NCBI RefSeq assembly: GCF_018205975.1
Contig: NZ_CP073577.1
Coordinates: forward strand, 2,232,001 to 2,296,000
Direction of reading: 5' to 3'
Length of the DNA: 64,000 nucleotides
From: Erythrobacter sp. JK5
Lineage (GTDB): Bacteria; Pseudomonadota; Alphaproteobacteria; Sphingomonadales; Sphingomonadaceae
Positions 26,714-36,100 of the stretch are shown in pieces. The translations under genes were made by a program, and so were the position numbers. Position 1 is the first letter of the stretch. Each line of letters starts with the position of its first letter. The notes below the pieces were generated by a model. The model made no database searches. It was not told the origin of the DNA and worked only from the letters and a program-made list of their open reading frames with translations.

Positions 26714-28029
26714 GCCCCGGCTCCCGCTGCGATCAGGCCGGATTCACGCATCGAGGCGAGCCGGTAACGCAGCGTGCGCTCCGAAATGCCGAGGCTGCGC
26801 GCGGTCTTCGCGCGGTGCCCGGCATGCTCGTCGAGCGCGGCGAGGATCGCCTGTGCTTCGGATGTAAAGGCCACCTCCGATAGCGATCGGTTCGCCGTAC
26901 CGGTCGCGCCGAGCGAATTTTCTCCATCGACTATCCGCACCGCCTGATCGAACACGACGTGCTCGGAGCCGATGCGCTGTTCTTCGCCCGCCAGCAGGAT
27001 CGCGCGGCGGATAACGTTTTCGAGCTCGCGGACATTGCCCGGCCAAGCGTGCGTTTCCAGCAGCGCCAGCGCCTGCCCCGATAGCCATTGCGGCTGCCCC
27101 TTACGACAGGCGTGGCGCAGCAGCATTCCGAAGGCGAGCGGCGCGATGTCGCCGCGCCGGTTCCGCAGCGCAGGCAGCGCCAGCGGGAACACGTTCAGCC
27201 GATAAAGCAAATCTTCGCGGAACCGCCCGGCATCGACTTCCGCGCTGAGCGTCCGGTTCGTGCAGGCGACGATCCGCACGTCGGTTGCAACCGGCTTGGT
27301 CGCGCCCAGCGGCAGCACTTCGCCTTCCTGCAGGGCACGGAGCAGCTTGGCCTGCAGGGCGAGCGGCAGTTCGCCGATCTCGTCGAGCAGCAAGGTCCCG
27401 CCGTGGGCGGCGCGAAACAGTCCTTCGCGCGCTTCGGCTGCGCCGGTGAAGGCGCCCTTGCGATGGCCGAACAGCAGCCCTTCGAGCATCGCTTCGGGCA
27501 TCGCCGCGCAATTGACCGCCACGAACGGCCCGTCGGCGCGCGCCGACATGCGGTGCACGAACCGTGCGAACACTTCCTTGCCAGTTCCGGTCGGACCTTC
27601 GAGCAGCACCGGAATTTCGCTTTTGGCGATCCGCTCGGCCAGGGTCAGCAGCGCGAGGCTCTCCTCGTCGCCCGCGATCGGCCAGCCGCCCTGTGCGGCA
27701 CAGGCGACCAGCGCCGATCGCGCCGCAGCGGGAGCCGAATTCTCGTATGACAGCGCGAACCGGCGCTCGCCGAGCCGCACCAGGGCCGGGGTTTCCGCCC
27801 GCCGCAGATCGATCTCTACAGTGTCCGCGCCGCGACCGCCGGGGGTGCGTTCGAACTTGCTGTGCTCTCCGAATGCCAGCCGTCCCGCCTGCCAGGTCGT
27901 GCCGAGCAGCGGCAGGGCCGGGGCGAGCAGCGACCGATGGCGCGCGCGCAGACCGGATTCTCCTTCGCACGCGAAGTCCTGCGGGTCGGCGGCGTTAACG
28001 ATCGGCATCGAGCCGGAAGTGGTCCTCAT
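26710..28029 (-). CDS. Sigma-54-dependent flagellar transcription activator (FlbD/LafK-like)
   Basis: 439 residues from ATG 28029, which has GTGAGGG just upstream; a GTG at 28038 is the alternative. The N-terminal 120 residues have no clear receiver domain. The AAA+ domain has Walker [10 protein letters not shown] (145-153), the sigma-54 contact loop GAFTGA (192-197), the Walker B region [13 protein letters not shown] and an arginine-finger region. A C-terminal Fis-type helix-turn-helix ([19 protein letters not shown]) binds DNA. As first gene of the fli operon it most likely drives the -24/-12 promoters seen before flgB and flgA. The missing receiver suggests control other than by a two-component kinase. 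Confidence 0.9.
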   Translation of the reverse strand: MRTTSGSMPIVNAADPQDFACEGESGLRARHRSLLAPALPLLGTTWQAGRLAFGEHSKFERTPGGRGADTVEIDLRRAETPALVRLGERRFALSYENSAPAAARSALVACAAQGGWPIAGDEESLALLTLAERIAKSEIPVLLEGPTGTGKEVFARFVHRMSARADGPFVAVNCAAMPEAMLEGLLFGHRKGAFTGAAEAREGLFRAAHGGTLLLDEIGELPLALQAKLLRALQEGEVLPLGATKPVATDVRIVACTNRTLSAEVDAGRFREDLLYRLNVFPLALPALRNRRGDIAPLAFGMLLRHACRKGQPQWLSGQALALLETHAWPGNVRELENVIRRAILLAGEEQRIGSEHVVFDQAVRIVDGENSLGATGTANRSLSEVAFTSEAQAILAALDEHAGHRAKTARSLGISERTLRYRLASMRESGLIAAGAGA

Positions 28030-28202
28030 TTCCCTCACCCTGGTTCACCTGTGGTTGCTGGGTGGAAAGAGATTGCCGCCGTGCCGGACAAGATACGGCA
28101 AATTTAAGACCCCGTAGGACCCCGTATCCTCGCGCGCATGCGCCGGGTCCTGTCTTCCCGTCGAGCAGCGAGGCTGCATGAAAATTCAGCCCCTTAAACA
28201 AT

Positions 28203-28218
28203 CGGGCCGATGGTCGCT
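28203..28218 (+). promoter_or_regulatory. Weak candidate sigma-54 promoter for fliC
   Basis: CGGGCCGATGGTCGCT has GG and GC separated by exactly ten bases, as in -24/-12 promoters, and lies 61 bases before the fliC ATG. It matches only about 8 of 12 consensus positions. A sigma-28 promoter would be more usual for flagellin, but no well-spaced one was found here. Confidence 0.25.
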
Positions 28219-28278
28219 CTTAGCCCCAGCAGCTGCGTGCCCCTTCGCACTGCACGGACCAATCGGGAGTTTGAAACA

Positions 28279-29097
28279 ATGTCAGTCATCAACACCAACA
28301 TCTCGGCCCTGCGGGCGCAGAACGCGAGCATGCAGGCCAACAAGATGCTCGGCGACGCGATGGAGCGCCTGTCGACCGGTCGCCGCATCAACAGCGCCAG
28401 CGACGACGCTGCGGGATTGTCGATCGCGACCGGCTTCACCTCGGCCATTCGCGGCATCAACCAGGGCATCCGCAACGCCAATGACGGCATCGCGCTGGCC
28501 CAGACCGCCGAAGGCGCGCTGGAAGAAGTCACCAACATGCTGCAGCGCGTCCGCGAACTGGCGATCCAGTCGTCGAACGGCACGCTCGACGCCGAAGACC
28601 GCAGCTTCCTCGACACCGAAGTCACCGAACTTTCGGCCCAGATCAGCGACATCCTGTCGAACACCACCTTCAACGGAGTCGCCCTGTTCAGCACCACCAG
28701 CGGCACCGACGTGTCGGTCGACATCGCGATCGACGCCGGACGCACCGTAACGCTGACCAGCACCGCGATCGACGGCGCGAACCTCTCGGCCACCGCGCTC
28801 GACGTATCCTCGGCAACCAACGCGGCGACTGCGGTCACCAATGTCGATGCTGCGCTGAGCGATGTGAACACGACCCGCTCTTCGCTGGGTGCGGGGCAGA
28901 ACCGCCTCGACTCGGCGATCAACAACCTGACGACCACGGCGTCCAACCTTGCCGACGCCCGGTCGCGGATCGAGGATGCCGACTTCTCGGCCGAGTCCAC
29001 AGCGCTCGCAAAGGCGCAGATCCTCGGACAGGCGTCGACTGCGATGCTGGCCCAGGCCAACCAGTCGCAGCAGAACGTCCTCTCGCTGCTGCGGTAA
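28279..29097 (+). CDS. fliC: Flagellin FliC
   Basis: 272 residues, a short flagellin made almost only of the conserved D0/D1 regions. The N-terminus is [20 protein letters not shown] with the following [20 protein letters not shown]. The C-terminus is [20 protein letters not shown] ending [11 protein letters not shown]. The variable D2/D3 part is nearly absent, giving a thin filament. The ATG at 28279 is fixed by the universal start SVINTN. It is monocistronic, with a strong hairpin behind it, and is divergent from the fli operon. Confidence 0.97.
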   Translation: MSVINTNISALRAQNASMQANKMLGDAMERLSTGRRINSASDDAAGLSIATGFTSAIRGINQGIRNANDGIALAQTAEGALEEVTNMLQRVRELAIQSSNGTLDAEDRSFLDTEVTELSAQISDILSNTTFNGVALFSTTSGTDVSVDIAIDAGRTVTLTSTAIDGANLSATALDVSSATNAATAVTNVDAALSDVNTTRSSLGAGQNRLDSAINNLTTTASNLADARSRIEDADFSAESTALAKAQILGQASTAMLAQANQSQQNVLSLLR

Positions 29098-29136
29098 CCA
29101 CCCCCCGCCAGGCACCGCGTCCGGGAGCCGGCAGGC

Positions 29137-29164
29137 GAGCCCGGGGCCGAAAGGTCCCGGGCTC
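29137..29164 (+). terminator. Hairpin terminator after fliC
   Basis: GAGCCCGGGGCC and GGTCCCGGGCTC pair over 12 bases with one G-U pair and close a GAAA tetraloop. It lies 39 bases after the fliC stop. Only two T follow directly, so it may act as a stabiliser of the abundant flagellin mRNA as well as a terminator. Confidence 0.8.
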
Positions 29165-29193
29165 TTGCCGTTGTAGATGGATGGAAAGAAGAG

Positions 29194-31644
29194 CTAGGCC
29201 GCAGCCGAGCCGAGCCGCGCGATCGCGCTCTGGGCGAGACCCGTTGTCCGCGCCAGCTGGAGCGCCGGATCGCCGCGCAGGCGCAGCGGTCGCACCACGA
29301 TCTCGATCATCGCCGGTTCGTCCAGTTTGGGCAGTGCCTCGGGTTCGATCAGCAGCAACGCGGTCTCGCCGAGGCATTCGAATATCCCGGGCGCGTGTTC
29401 GGTCATGGCGTCGAACCGCGCCGCCACCGGGATCGGGACGGCATCGTTCTGCGCCCCGCCCTTGAGCGAACGCACCGGCGCGCAGGAAATCCCCGCCACC
29501 TCGATCCATTCGCAGGCCGCGCCCAGCTGCACCGCGACTCCCGTCCCGCCCTCACCCACCGGCACGCGGATCGCGGCAAAGCCATCATGCGTGGGGAGCG
29601 CCTGAACCTGCGCGTGCGCGCTGCCCTGCGCCCCGACGAAGAACGCCGGAATCTCGAGGACGGACGGCGCGTAATCCTCGTAGGTCAGGCCCAGCCCGAA
29701 GCGCTTTTGCGCGAACAGCGCCAGGCGGGTGCTCATGTCGGCTTCGGCAAGCTCGGCGGGCAGGTACATCCGCGCCGAGCCTTTCATGTAGAACAGCCCG
29801 CGACGGCGCATCCCTTCCCGCGCGCGATCGGCATCGAACAGCGGCACCATCCGCGCGCTGCCCATGTTGATGTCGTGCTCGAAGCTCTTGACCACCTTCA
29901 GCTCATCCGGCTGCGGCAGGAACATGAATCGCGCCAGCGCCGCCGCCGCGCCTTCGCGCCAGGCACGCTCCCGGTGCGGATCCGCTACCCGGACGATCGG
30001 CGGGTCGAGCGCGGCCCGCGCAAAGTCGCAAACGCCCGCCTGCACTGCGTCGCGCACCGCGCTCTGCGATCCCTTGAGTCCACTGGCGGTGCGAATGGGC
30101 TCGCCCGTTTCGCTGTAGTCGGTGACCGATCCCAGTTCGCAGGTAGACAGCTGTTCGAGCACCGCCACGTTGCCGCACAGCGCTTCGCAGAATTCGGGCT
30201 CGAAATGGGCTTCATCGATCAGGCCGCGCTTGTCGAGACCGCTTGCCGCCATCTCGCGCAGCAACAGGTATCGCCCGGCGACATGCACGTCGAACGCCTC
30301 GGCGAGCAGCGCATCGACCCGGTTCTGCGCCGAACCGTTGTAGCCGAGATCGACCAGCATCAGCGTATCGCCCGGCTGCGGGTCGACCGCCGCGCGCACG
30401 TGCTCGACCAGCCGGTCCGCCATCGCGCGGGCACGCCGCAGCGTAACCTTCTGGCGCTGGCCCTTGCGCAACTCGGCGAGCAGCCGCGTGCTTGCCTTGG
30501 CTTTGTCTTCCGCGCTCTCGGCGCGACCGACAAGCAGCTCGATCTCGCTTTCGGTCATCAGCATCTGCCGGGCGAGCGTGGCCGGGTTCAGACCCTGTTC
30601 GAGCGCGACGTGCCGGTCATAGGCTTCGCGCGAGGTCAGCGATGCAGCGGTAGCCGTAAAGCGGCTGATTTCGACCGGCGCGGAGCGGGTCGCCGGGCCG
30701 CCGACCCGGTTGACCCGATGCGACAGGTGCCCGTCGCGCAGCATGAACAGCCAGTGGACCGTGCCGCCCCGCGCGGATTCCAGCGCCTCCGCCTCGCGGC
30801 GCAACCATTGATCGAAAGCGTGGAACAGCGGGCCGAGCACGGCGAAGCCGAGCCGCCTGGCGGGATCCGCGATGACCGGTTCGTCGCGGGCGAGCAGAGC
30901 GCGATGCGGCTGGAGACCGCGAATGCCCTGCCGCGCCTCGCCCGCCAGCTGTCGGCATGCCCGCTCGAACCGCAGGCGCCGGGCGGCCGCGTCGCCGAAC
31001 TGCACGAGGTGCAGCGCCGGGATGCCGAGCGCTCGCGCCCCTTCGTAATCGGCGCGCAGATTGTCTCCGATATGCAGCACTTCGTGCGCACGGCACCTGG
31101 CTGCCTTGAGCGCGTGGGCAAGCAGGCCCTGGGTCTTCGATATCCCGGCGGTAGAGGAGACGATGATCGTGTCGATCAGCCCGGCGACCTCCTCTCCCGC
31201 TGCCGTGGCGATCAGGTCGCGCAGCTGGTCTGCATCGAGATAGGTGTCGCTGACGATCGCGACACGGATTCCGCGCGCCCGGGCGGCGCGCATCAGGTCG
31301 ACCGTCGGCGCAAAGGCGAAGCATGCGCGCGCTTCGGCAGCGAGTTCGCGTGCGATCGCGGCATGGAGTTGCGTGTCGTCCGCACCGGGCAGGGCATGCG
31401 CGTAGATCGCCGGGAGCGTCACTTCGCTGCGCCGGTTCCACGTGGTTTCGGCCTTGCGCGCCTGGGCTTCGCCGCCCATTCGCTGGCCCGTCGTCGGTTC
31501 GCCGAGTTCGCCGAACAGGTCCGCCGGCGCATGGCAATCGCGCCACAACAGCGTATCGAAACAGTCGAGCGAAAGCACCCTGATCCCGGCGGGCGCGCGG
31601 TCGAGCGCGTGGGGCAATTCGTGCGGCAGGATCGTGTCGGTCAT
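29194..31644 (-). CDS. Large HAD-superfamily protein (COG5610-type) beside flagellin
   Basis: 816 residues. The N-terminal 220 residues form a HAD hydrolase domain. It contains LDCFDTLLWR (nucleophile Asp and second Asp), IVSDTYLDADQL, the Lys in GISKTQGLL, and HIGDNLRADYEGARALGI for metal binding. The remaining 600 residues have no domain I can name. COG5610-type proteins usually occur in polysaccharide or glycosyltransferase settings. The position right after fliC (convergent) suggests a role in flagellin sugar modification, but that is inference. The ATG at 31644 has GGAGAG upstream; a start ten codons earlier is less likely. Confidence 0.75.
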   Translation of the reverse strand: MTDTILPHELPHALDRAPAGIRVLSLDCFDTLLWRDCHAPADLFGELGEPTTGQRMGGEAQARKAETTWNRRSEVTLPAIYAHALPGADDTQLHAAIARELAAEARACFAFAPTVDLMRAARARGIRVAIVSDTYLDADQLRDLIATAAGEEVAGLIDTIIVSSTAGISKTQGLLAHALKAARCRAHEVLHIGDNLRADYEGARALGIPALHLVQFGDAAARRLRFERACRQLAGEARQGIRGLQPHRALLARDEPVIADPARRLGFAVLGPLFHAFDQWLRREAEALESARGGTVHWLFMLRDGHLSHRVNRVGGPATRSAPVEISRFTATAASLTSREAYDRHVALEQGLNPATLARQMLMTESEIELLVGRAESAEDKAKASTRLLAELRKGQRQKVTLRRARAMADRLVEHVRAAVDPQPGDTLMLVDLGYNGSAQNRVDALLAEAFDVHVAGRYLLLREMAASGLDKRGLIDEAHFEPEFCEALCGNVAVLEQLSTCELGSVTDYSETGEPIRTASGLKGSQSAVRDAVQAGVCDFARAALDPPIVRVADPHRERAWREGAAAALARFMFLPQPDELKVVKSFEHDINMGSARMVPLFDADRAREGMRRRGLFYMKGSARMYLPAELAEADMSTRLALFAQKRFGLGLTYEDYAPSVLEIPAFFVGAQGSAHAQVQALPTHDGFAAIRVPVGEGGTGVAVQLGAACEWIEVAGISCAPVRSLKGGAQNDAVPIPVAARFDAMTEHAPGIFECLGETALLLIEPEALPKLDEPAMIEIVVRPLRLRGDPALQLARTTGLAQSAIARLGSAAA

Positions 31645-31691
31645 CGTGCTCTCCGGAATGTCTCTGGAGCGCACGGCTAAACAGGTATGGT

Positions 31692-32645
31692 TTACCGCTT
31701 CGGTGCCCGATCCTCAGGGGTTTCACCTGGTCGCGACGCGAGGCGGGCGGGCGATCGGGCCTGATCGAGCAGCAGCACCGATATCCGGCGGTTGCGCGGA
31801 TCGGTCGGATCGCCCGCGATCAGAGGTTCGCGATCCGCCACCCCCTCGATCCGGGCGAAACGGGCTTCGCTCAGCCCTTCGAGCATCAGCGCCTGGCGGG
31901 TCGCTTCGGCGCGCCCGGCCGACAGCGACCAGTTGTTGGCGACGATCCCGTCGCGCCACGGCAGCGAATCGGTATGCCCGCGAACGATCAGCTGCGCGGA
32001 TTGGTCCTGCAGGGTCTGTCCGATCACCTCGAGCAGCGCGCGCGCCTCTCCGGTGAGAATCGTGGTGCCGAGCGCGAACATCGAGAAATCGGCGTCGTCG
32101 ACCAGATCGATACGGATGCCCTCGGGCGAGCTTTGCACCCGCACCTGACGCACCAGGTGCCGGACCCGTTCGTTCTCACGCAACCGCTGTTCGATCTCCT
32201 CGCGGATCTTCTGCATCTGCTCGGCTTGCTGTTCGCCGCGCCCGCCGCCCTCGACCGGCCCGCCGCTGGCCGCGCGCGGAATGGTGATCGAGCGGGTGCC
32301 GGTCTGGCCTGCGGCGTTGGGATAATTGTCGACATCGGTGATCGAACTGCCCCCCAGCATCCCGTCGGACCCGGCGCTTTGCTGACGCAACTTGACCAGC
32401 GTCGGGGTGAAATAGTCGGCGAGCCCCTTGCGCTGGTCCTCGGTGGTCGCGCCGAGCAGCCACAGCAGCAGGAAGAACGCCATCATCGCGGTCACGAAAT
32501 CGGCATAGGCGACCTTCCACGCACCGCCGTGATGCCCCCCTTCCTCGATCGTGATCTTCTTGACGATGATCGGCGGAAGCGCGGCGGCAGCCGCCAGAGC
32601 TTCGCCCGACTGGGTGGGATCGGGGCCCGGGTCTCTTGGTGCCAC
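31692..32645 (-). CDS. motB: Flagellar stator protein MotB
   Basis: 317 residues. The short cytoplasmic N-terminus leads to one membrane helix with the proton-carrying Asp (AYADFVTAMMAFFLLLWLL). A plug/linker and a C-terminal OmpA-like peptidoglycan-binding domain follow (LIVRGHTDSLPW, NWSLSAGRAEATRQAL, NRRISVLLL). It anchors the stator to the cell wall. It starts one base after motA ends and is the last gene of the flg operon. Confidence 0.95.
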   Translation of the reverse strand: MAPRDPGPDPTQSGEALAAAAALPPIIVKKITIEEGGHHGGAWKVAYADFVTAMMAFFLLLWLLGATTEDQRKGLADYFTPTLVKLRQQSAGSDGMLGGSSITDVDNYPNAAGQTGTRSITIPRAASGGPVEGGGRGEQQAEQMQKIREEIEQRLRENERVRHLVRQVRVQSSPEGIRIDLVDDADFSMFALGTTILTGEARALLEVIGQTLQDQSAQLIVRGHTDSLPWRDGIVANNWSLSAGRAEATRQALMLEGLSEARFARIEGVADREPLIAGDPTDPRNRRISVLLLDQARSPARLASRPGETPEDRAPKR

Positions 32646-32646
32646 C

Positions 32647-33510
32647 TCACTTGCCCCGCATCATGTCGAGCAGCTCGGTCAGCTGCGGGCGGTGCGCCGG
32701 AGGCAGGCCCGAACGCGCCGCCTCGAGCACCAGCGGCTGCGGATAGCCGTGCAGCGAGGCGACGATAACCTGCTTGATCGAATGGAAAATCTGCTGGTCG
32801 TGGGCGTTGACCTGCTTCAGCCGGCTTCCCATCGGCCCTGCAAAGCCATAGGCGAGCAGCACCCCGAGAAAGGTTCCGACCAGCGCGCTGCCGATCATCT
32901 TGCCGAGCACTTCGGGCGGCTCGTTGATCGAGCCCATGGTCTTGATCACCCCCAGCACCGCGGCGACGATCCCGAGCGCGGGAAAGGCATCGGCGAGCGC
33001 CTGGATCGCGTGCGCGGGCTCGTCCATCTCGTGCAGCTGGGTCTTGATCGCATTGTCGATCACGTCTTCGACCGCATGCGTATCGAGCGTGCCCGACGAC
33101 ACCACGATCAGCGTCAGCGGATCGCAGATCAAATTGCGGACCATCTCGTCCTTCTGCAGCCTGGGATACTCGCTGAAGATCGCCGAATTGTCGGGATCGG
33201 TGACGTGGCTTTCGAGCGCGACCGCGCCTTCGGCCCGCAGCAGTTTCATCAGCTTGCTGGTCAGCGCGATCGCATCCAGATGGTCCTGATCGGAATATTT
33301 CGGGCCCTTGAAGACCTTGCCGACCCCGCCGCCCAGCAGCTTGATTTCGTGCATCGAATTGCCGATCAGCGTCGCGCCCAGTGCCGCCCCGCCGATCATC
33401 ATCAGCTCAAGCGGCAAGGCTGCCACGATCGGCCCGAGCGCGCCGCCCGCCAGCACGTAGCCCCCGAACACGAGGACGATCAGAACGACGATACCGATCG
33501 CGGCAAACAC
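32647..33510 (-). CDS. motA: Flagellar stator protein MotA
   Basis: 287 residues with four membrane segments, MotA size. The large cytoplasmic loop has the charged residues that meet FliG. The channel-forming region PALGIVAAVLGVIKTMGSI and the GSALVGTFLGVLLAYGFAGP helix are typical. With MotB it forms the proton-driven stator. It lies 16 bases after flgL. Confidence 0.96.
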   Translation of the reverse strand: MFAAIGIVVLIVLVFGGYVLAGGALGPIVAALPLELMMIGGAALGATLIGNSMHEIKLLGGGVGKVFKGPKYSDQDHLDAIALTSKLMKLLRAEGAVALESHVTDPDNSAIFSEYPRLQKDEMVRNLICDPLTLIVVSSGTLDTHAVEDVIDNAIKTQLHEMDEPAHAIQALADAFPALGIVAAVLGVIKTMGSINEPPEVLGKMIGSALVGTFLGVLLAYGFAGPMGSRLKQVNAHDQQIFHSIKQVIVASLHGYPQPLVLEAARSGLPPAHRPQLTELLDMMRGK

Positions 33511-33526
33511 GGGCGCTGCCTCCTGC

Positions 33527-34444
33527 CTAGAGCGCGTTGAAAAGAGTCAGCGAGCTGACGCGGGTGAACGTGGTCTGCGTCGCTTCGAGCGCGGTCAGGG
33601 TCTGCTGCAGCCGTGCGATCGCATTGCCGACATCGGTATCGCCCACCAGCGAGCGTTCCTCCGCAAGCGCGATCGTGCGGTCGAACTGGTTCTGCTGCAC
33701 CACCTCGATCCAGGCGAGCCGGGTTCCCACCACCGTCTGGCTGCGGTTCGCAGCGTCGAGCGCGACGTCGAGCCCGGCCAGGGTATCGCGCGCGATGGCC
33801 CCGGGGTCGGCAGCACCGCCACGCAGAGCCGCGGCCAGTCCGGAGATCAGCGCGAACGTGGTCGTCGGCGTTCCGGCTACATCGAAAGCGAAGACCTGTG
33901 GCCCGGCGACCCCGCGCTCGATCGCGGTGTCCGGCGCGACCGGGACCGAACCGGCATCCGAATTGCCCGCATAGACCACGCTGCCGTCGGCGGCGCGGAT
34001 ATAGGCCGGCCCCCCTGCGGTTCCGGCGAACAACGGCTCCCCGGTCAGGGTCTGCCCGTTGGCCCGGGTGAAAAGCTCCTCGCTCAACTGCTCCAGCTCG
34101 GCGGCGATCGCTTCGCGTCCGCTGGCGCCGAGCGTGTCGTTGCCCGCCTGCGAAGCCAGTTCACGAGCGCGCGCGATCACCTCGCCGACCCCGGCAAGTT
34201 CGGTCGCTGCCGAGGTGAGGTCCTGCGAAAGCTTGGTCGCGTTGTATTCCTCGATGTCCCCGAGCTTCTCGCTGCGGGCGATCGCGCGCAGCCGGGCCGC
34301 AGCCGCGGGGTCCTGCGAGGCGCGCTGAAGCTTCTGCCCGGTCGCGATCTGGGTCTGCAGCGTCTCGATCGCTTCGCGCAGCGCGCTCATCTGCCCGAGC
34401 GAGCGCTGAAAGAAGGTCTGGCTGGAATTGCTGATGATGCTCAT
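33527..34444 (-). CDS. flgL: Hook-filament junction protein FlgL (HAP3)
   Basis: 305 residues, flagellin-like ends. The N-terminal helix has SQTFFQRSLGQMSALREAIE and QTQIATGQKLQRASQDPAAA. The C-terminus has DVGNAIARLQQTLTALEATQ and ends FTRVSSLTLFNAL. FlgL adapts hook to filament. It follows flgK after 13 bases. Confidence 0.95.
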   Translation of the reverse strand: MSIISNSSQTFFQRSLGQMSALREAIETLQTQIATGQKLQRASQDPAAAARLRAIARSEKLGDIEEYNATKLSQDLTSAATELAGVGEVIARARELASQAGNDTLGASGREAIAAELEQLSEELFTRANGQTLTGEPLFAGTAGGPAYIRAADGSVVYAGNSDAGSVPVAPDTAIERGVAGPQVFAFDVAGTPTTTFALISGLAAALRGGAADPGAIARDTLAGLDVALDAANRSQTVVGTRLAWIEVVQQNQFDRTIALAEERSLVGDTDVGNAIARLQQTLTALEATQTTFTRVSSLTLFNAL

Positions 34445-34457
34445 CGTTTCGATCCCG

Positions 34458-35798
34458 TCACCGCAGCGCCAGGATAGTGTCGAACAGCTGGGTCGCGACC
34501 TGGATGATCCGGCTGTTGGCCTCGAACGCCTGTTGCAGGCGGATCAGATTGGTCGCCTCGGCGTCGAGATCGACCCCGGTTTCGATCAGCAGGGCGGATT
34601 GTGAGCTCTGCGCAATCGTGGCGAGCGCGGAGCGCGTGACCTGCTGTCCTGAAATGCGGCTCGACAGGCCGAGCAACAGCGCGTCGGACCCGGCCACGGG
34701 GCCGTCATCGGCCCCGATCGCGGCGATCAGCGCAGCCAGATTGCCGGCGTCGCGGCTGTTGGCGGGCGCTCCGGAAGGCGCGGTGGCAAGACCGCTCGGA
34801 CCGCCGAGGGCAAGCGCGATGTCGCCCGCGCCCGTGCCCGAGAACAGCGGCTGTCCGGCGCTGCCATCCTGCGCGGCGCCGCTGGCCTGCCCGCTGTTGG
34901 CGCGGGTGATGGTCGACAGCGCGATCGCATCGAGCTGGGTCTGCAAATCGGCCTGGGCGGCGAGCGCGCTTGCCCGGCCCGCCAGGGCACCGGTGGCGGG
35001 AGCGACAGCGCTGCCTCCCAGATCGAAACTGGCGGTGCCGTCTGCGGCGAAGTTCGAAGACAGGCTCGTCGCGCTGGTGCCATCGACCAGCAGGGGGCCG
35101 CTGGCAGTGCCAAGGCGCACATTGGCAATTCCGCGCTCGCCGAACGAGACCGAAATGCCCAGTTCATCCGACAGCGCGGCGAGCGCCGCATCGCGCTGGT
35201 CGAGCAGCGCCGCGTGTCCCGCCGTGTTGGGTTCGGTCCGGGTCAGGCGATCGTTGATCCGGGCGAGCGCCGTTGCCTGGCTGTTGACCTCGTCGACCCC
35301 GAAGGCAACTTGCGACCGGGCCAAATCCCGCGCGTGGCCCAGCGCCGTGTTTGCCACCTGGAACGTTTCGGCCAGCTGCCGCGCGCTTTCGAGTGCGGAG
35401 ATGCGCAGGGAGGGATCCAGCGGGTCGCTCGCCAGCCGCGTCAGCGCGGCTTCGAAATCGACCAGGCCTTCGTAGAGCCGCGACTGTTCGAGCGCGGTTT
35501 CGGCCCCGCGCAGGCCCGCCAGTTCGGCATCGGCGCGCGCGAGATCGCTGGCGCTGGCGCGGACCTGTTCGCGGGCAAGCACGTTGTCGGCGCGGCGCAC
35601 ATCGCCCAGCCGCACGCCGCCGTAGCTGGTCGAGGAATAATACGCGATGGTGGCGCTGCCGATCAGCTCGGATTGCCCGAGCGACCGGCGCGAATAGTCG
35701 CTGCTGCCCGCATTGGCGATGTTCTGCGCGGTGAGCTCGAGGCCGGCGCGCGCCGCAGCGGCGCCGCTGCGTCCGATGGTGATGAGAGCGCTCGACAT
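34458..35798 (-). CDS. flgK: Hook-filament junction protein FlgK (HAP1)
   Basis: 446 residues. The N-terminal rod-like motif (LELTAQNIANAGSSDYSRR) and the C-terminal LIRLQQAFEANSRIIQVATQ are diagnostic for FlgK. It joins the hook to FlgL and the filament. Its ATG overlaps the flgJ stop by one base (TAATG). It is somewhat shorter than the enteric protein. Confidence 0.95.
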   Translation of the reverse strand: MSSALITIGRSGAAAARAGLELTAQNIANAGSSDYSRRSLGQSELIGSATIAYYSSTSYGGVRLGDVRRADNVLAREQVRASASDLARADAELAGLRGAETALEQSRLYEGLVDFEAALTRLASDPLDPSLRISALESARQLAETFQVANTALGHARDLARSQVAFGVDEVNSQATALARINDRLTRTEPNTAGHAALLDQRDAALAALSDELGISVSFGERGIANVRLGTASGPLLVDGTSATSLSSNFAADGTASFDLGGSAVAPATGALAGRASALAAQADLQTQLDAIALSTITRANSGQASGAAQDGSAGQPLFSGTGAGDIALALGGPSGLATAPSGAPANSRDAGNLAALIAAIGADDGPVAGSDALLLGLSSRISGQQVTRSALATIAQSSQSALLIETGVDLDAEATNLIRLQQAFEANSRIIQVATQLFDTILALR

Positions 35799-36100
35799 TA
35801 TCCGCCCTCTTTCGCATCGATATATTGCGCAAGCTGTTGCTCGATACTCAGGGCAAACCCGAAGGCCCCCGATGACGAAGCGATCTCGGCGATGTGTTCG
35901 TCGCGCATCTTCTCGAACTGCCTGAGCCCGCCACCGGTCAGCGGCGTCTGCTCGGCAAAGCTCGCGGCGCGTGCGGTTTCGAGCATGCGGCGGATCATGA
36001 TCGCCTCGAACCCCTCGGCTGCCTTGCGCAGCTCAAGCCGTTCCCTGGACAGGGGAGCATCGACCGGGTCGGCGGGCAACGAGGCGGGCAGGCCGATCAC
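35798..36100 (-). CDS. flgJ: Rod-binding protein FlgJ, short form without muramidase domain
   Basis: 100 residues covering only the FlgJ rod-binding domain: LRKAAEGFEAIMIRRMLETA, then FEKMRDEHIAEIASSSG and GFALSIEQQLAQYI. The C-terminal peptidoglycan hydrolase domain of enteric FlgJ is missing. A separate transglycosylase gene at 45477 probably supplies that activity. The start overlaps the flgI stop by four bases. Confidence 0.92.
   Translation of the reverse strand: MIGLPASLPADPVDAPLSRERLELRKAAEGFEAIMIRRMLETARAASFAEQTPLTGGGLRQFEKMRDEHIAEIASSSGAFGFALSIEQQLAQYIDAKEGG

Noticed and set aside
28062..28085. TGGAAAGAGATTGCC as a sigma-54 promoter upstream of fliC
   Set aside because: GG and GC are only nine bases apart, and this spacing is critical for sigma-54 promoters.
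28186..28214. TTAAAC...GCCGATGG as a sigma-28 promoter of fliC
   Set aside because: The elements are far too close together for sigma-28 recognition.
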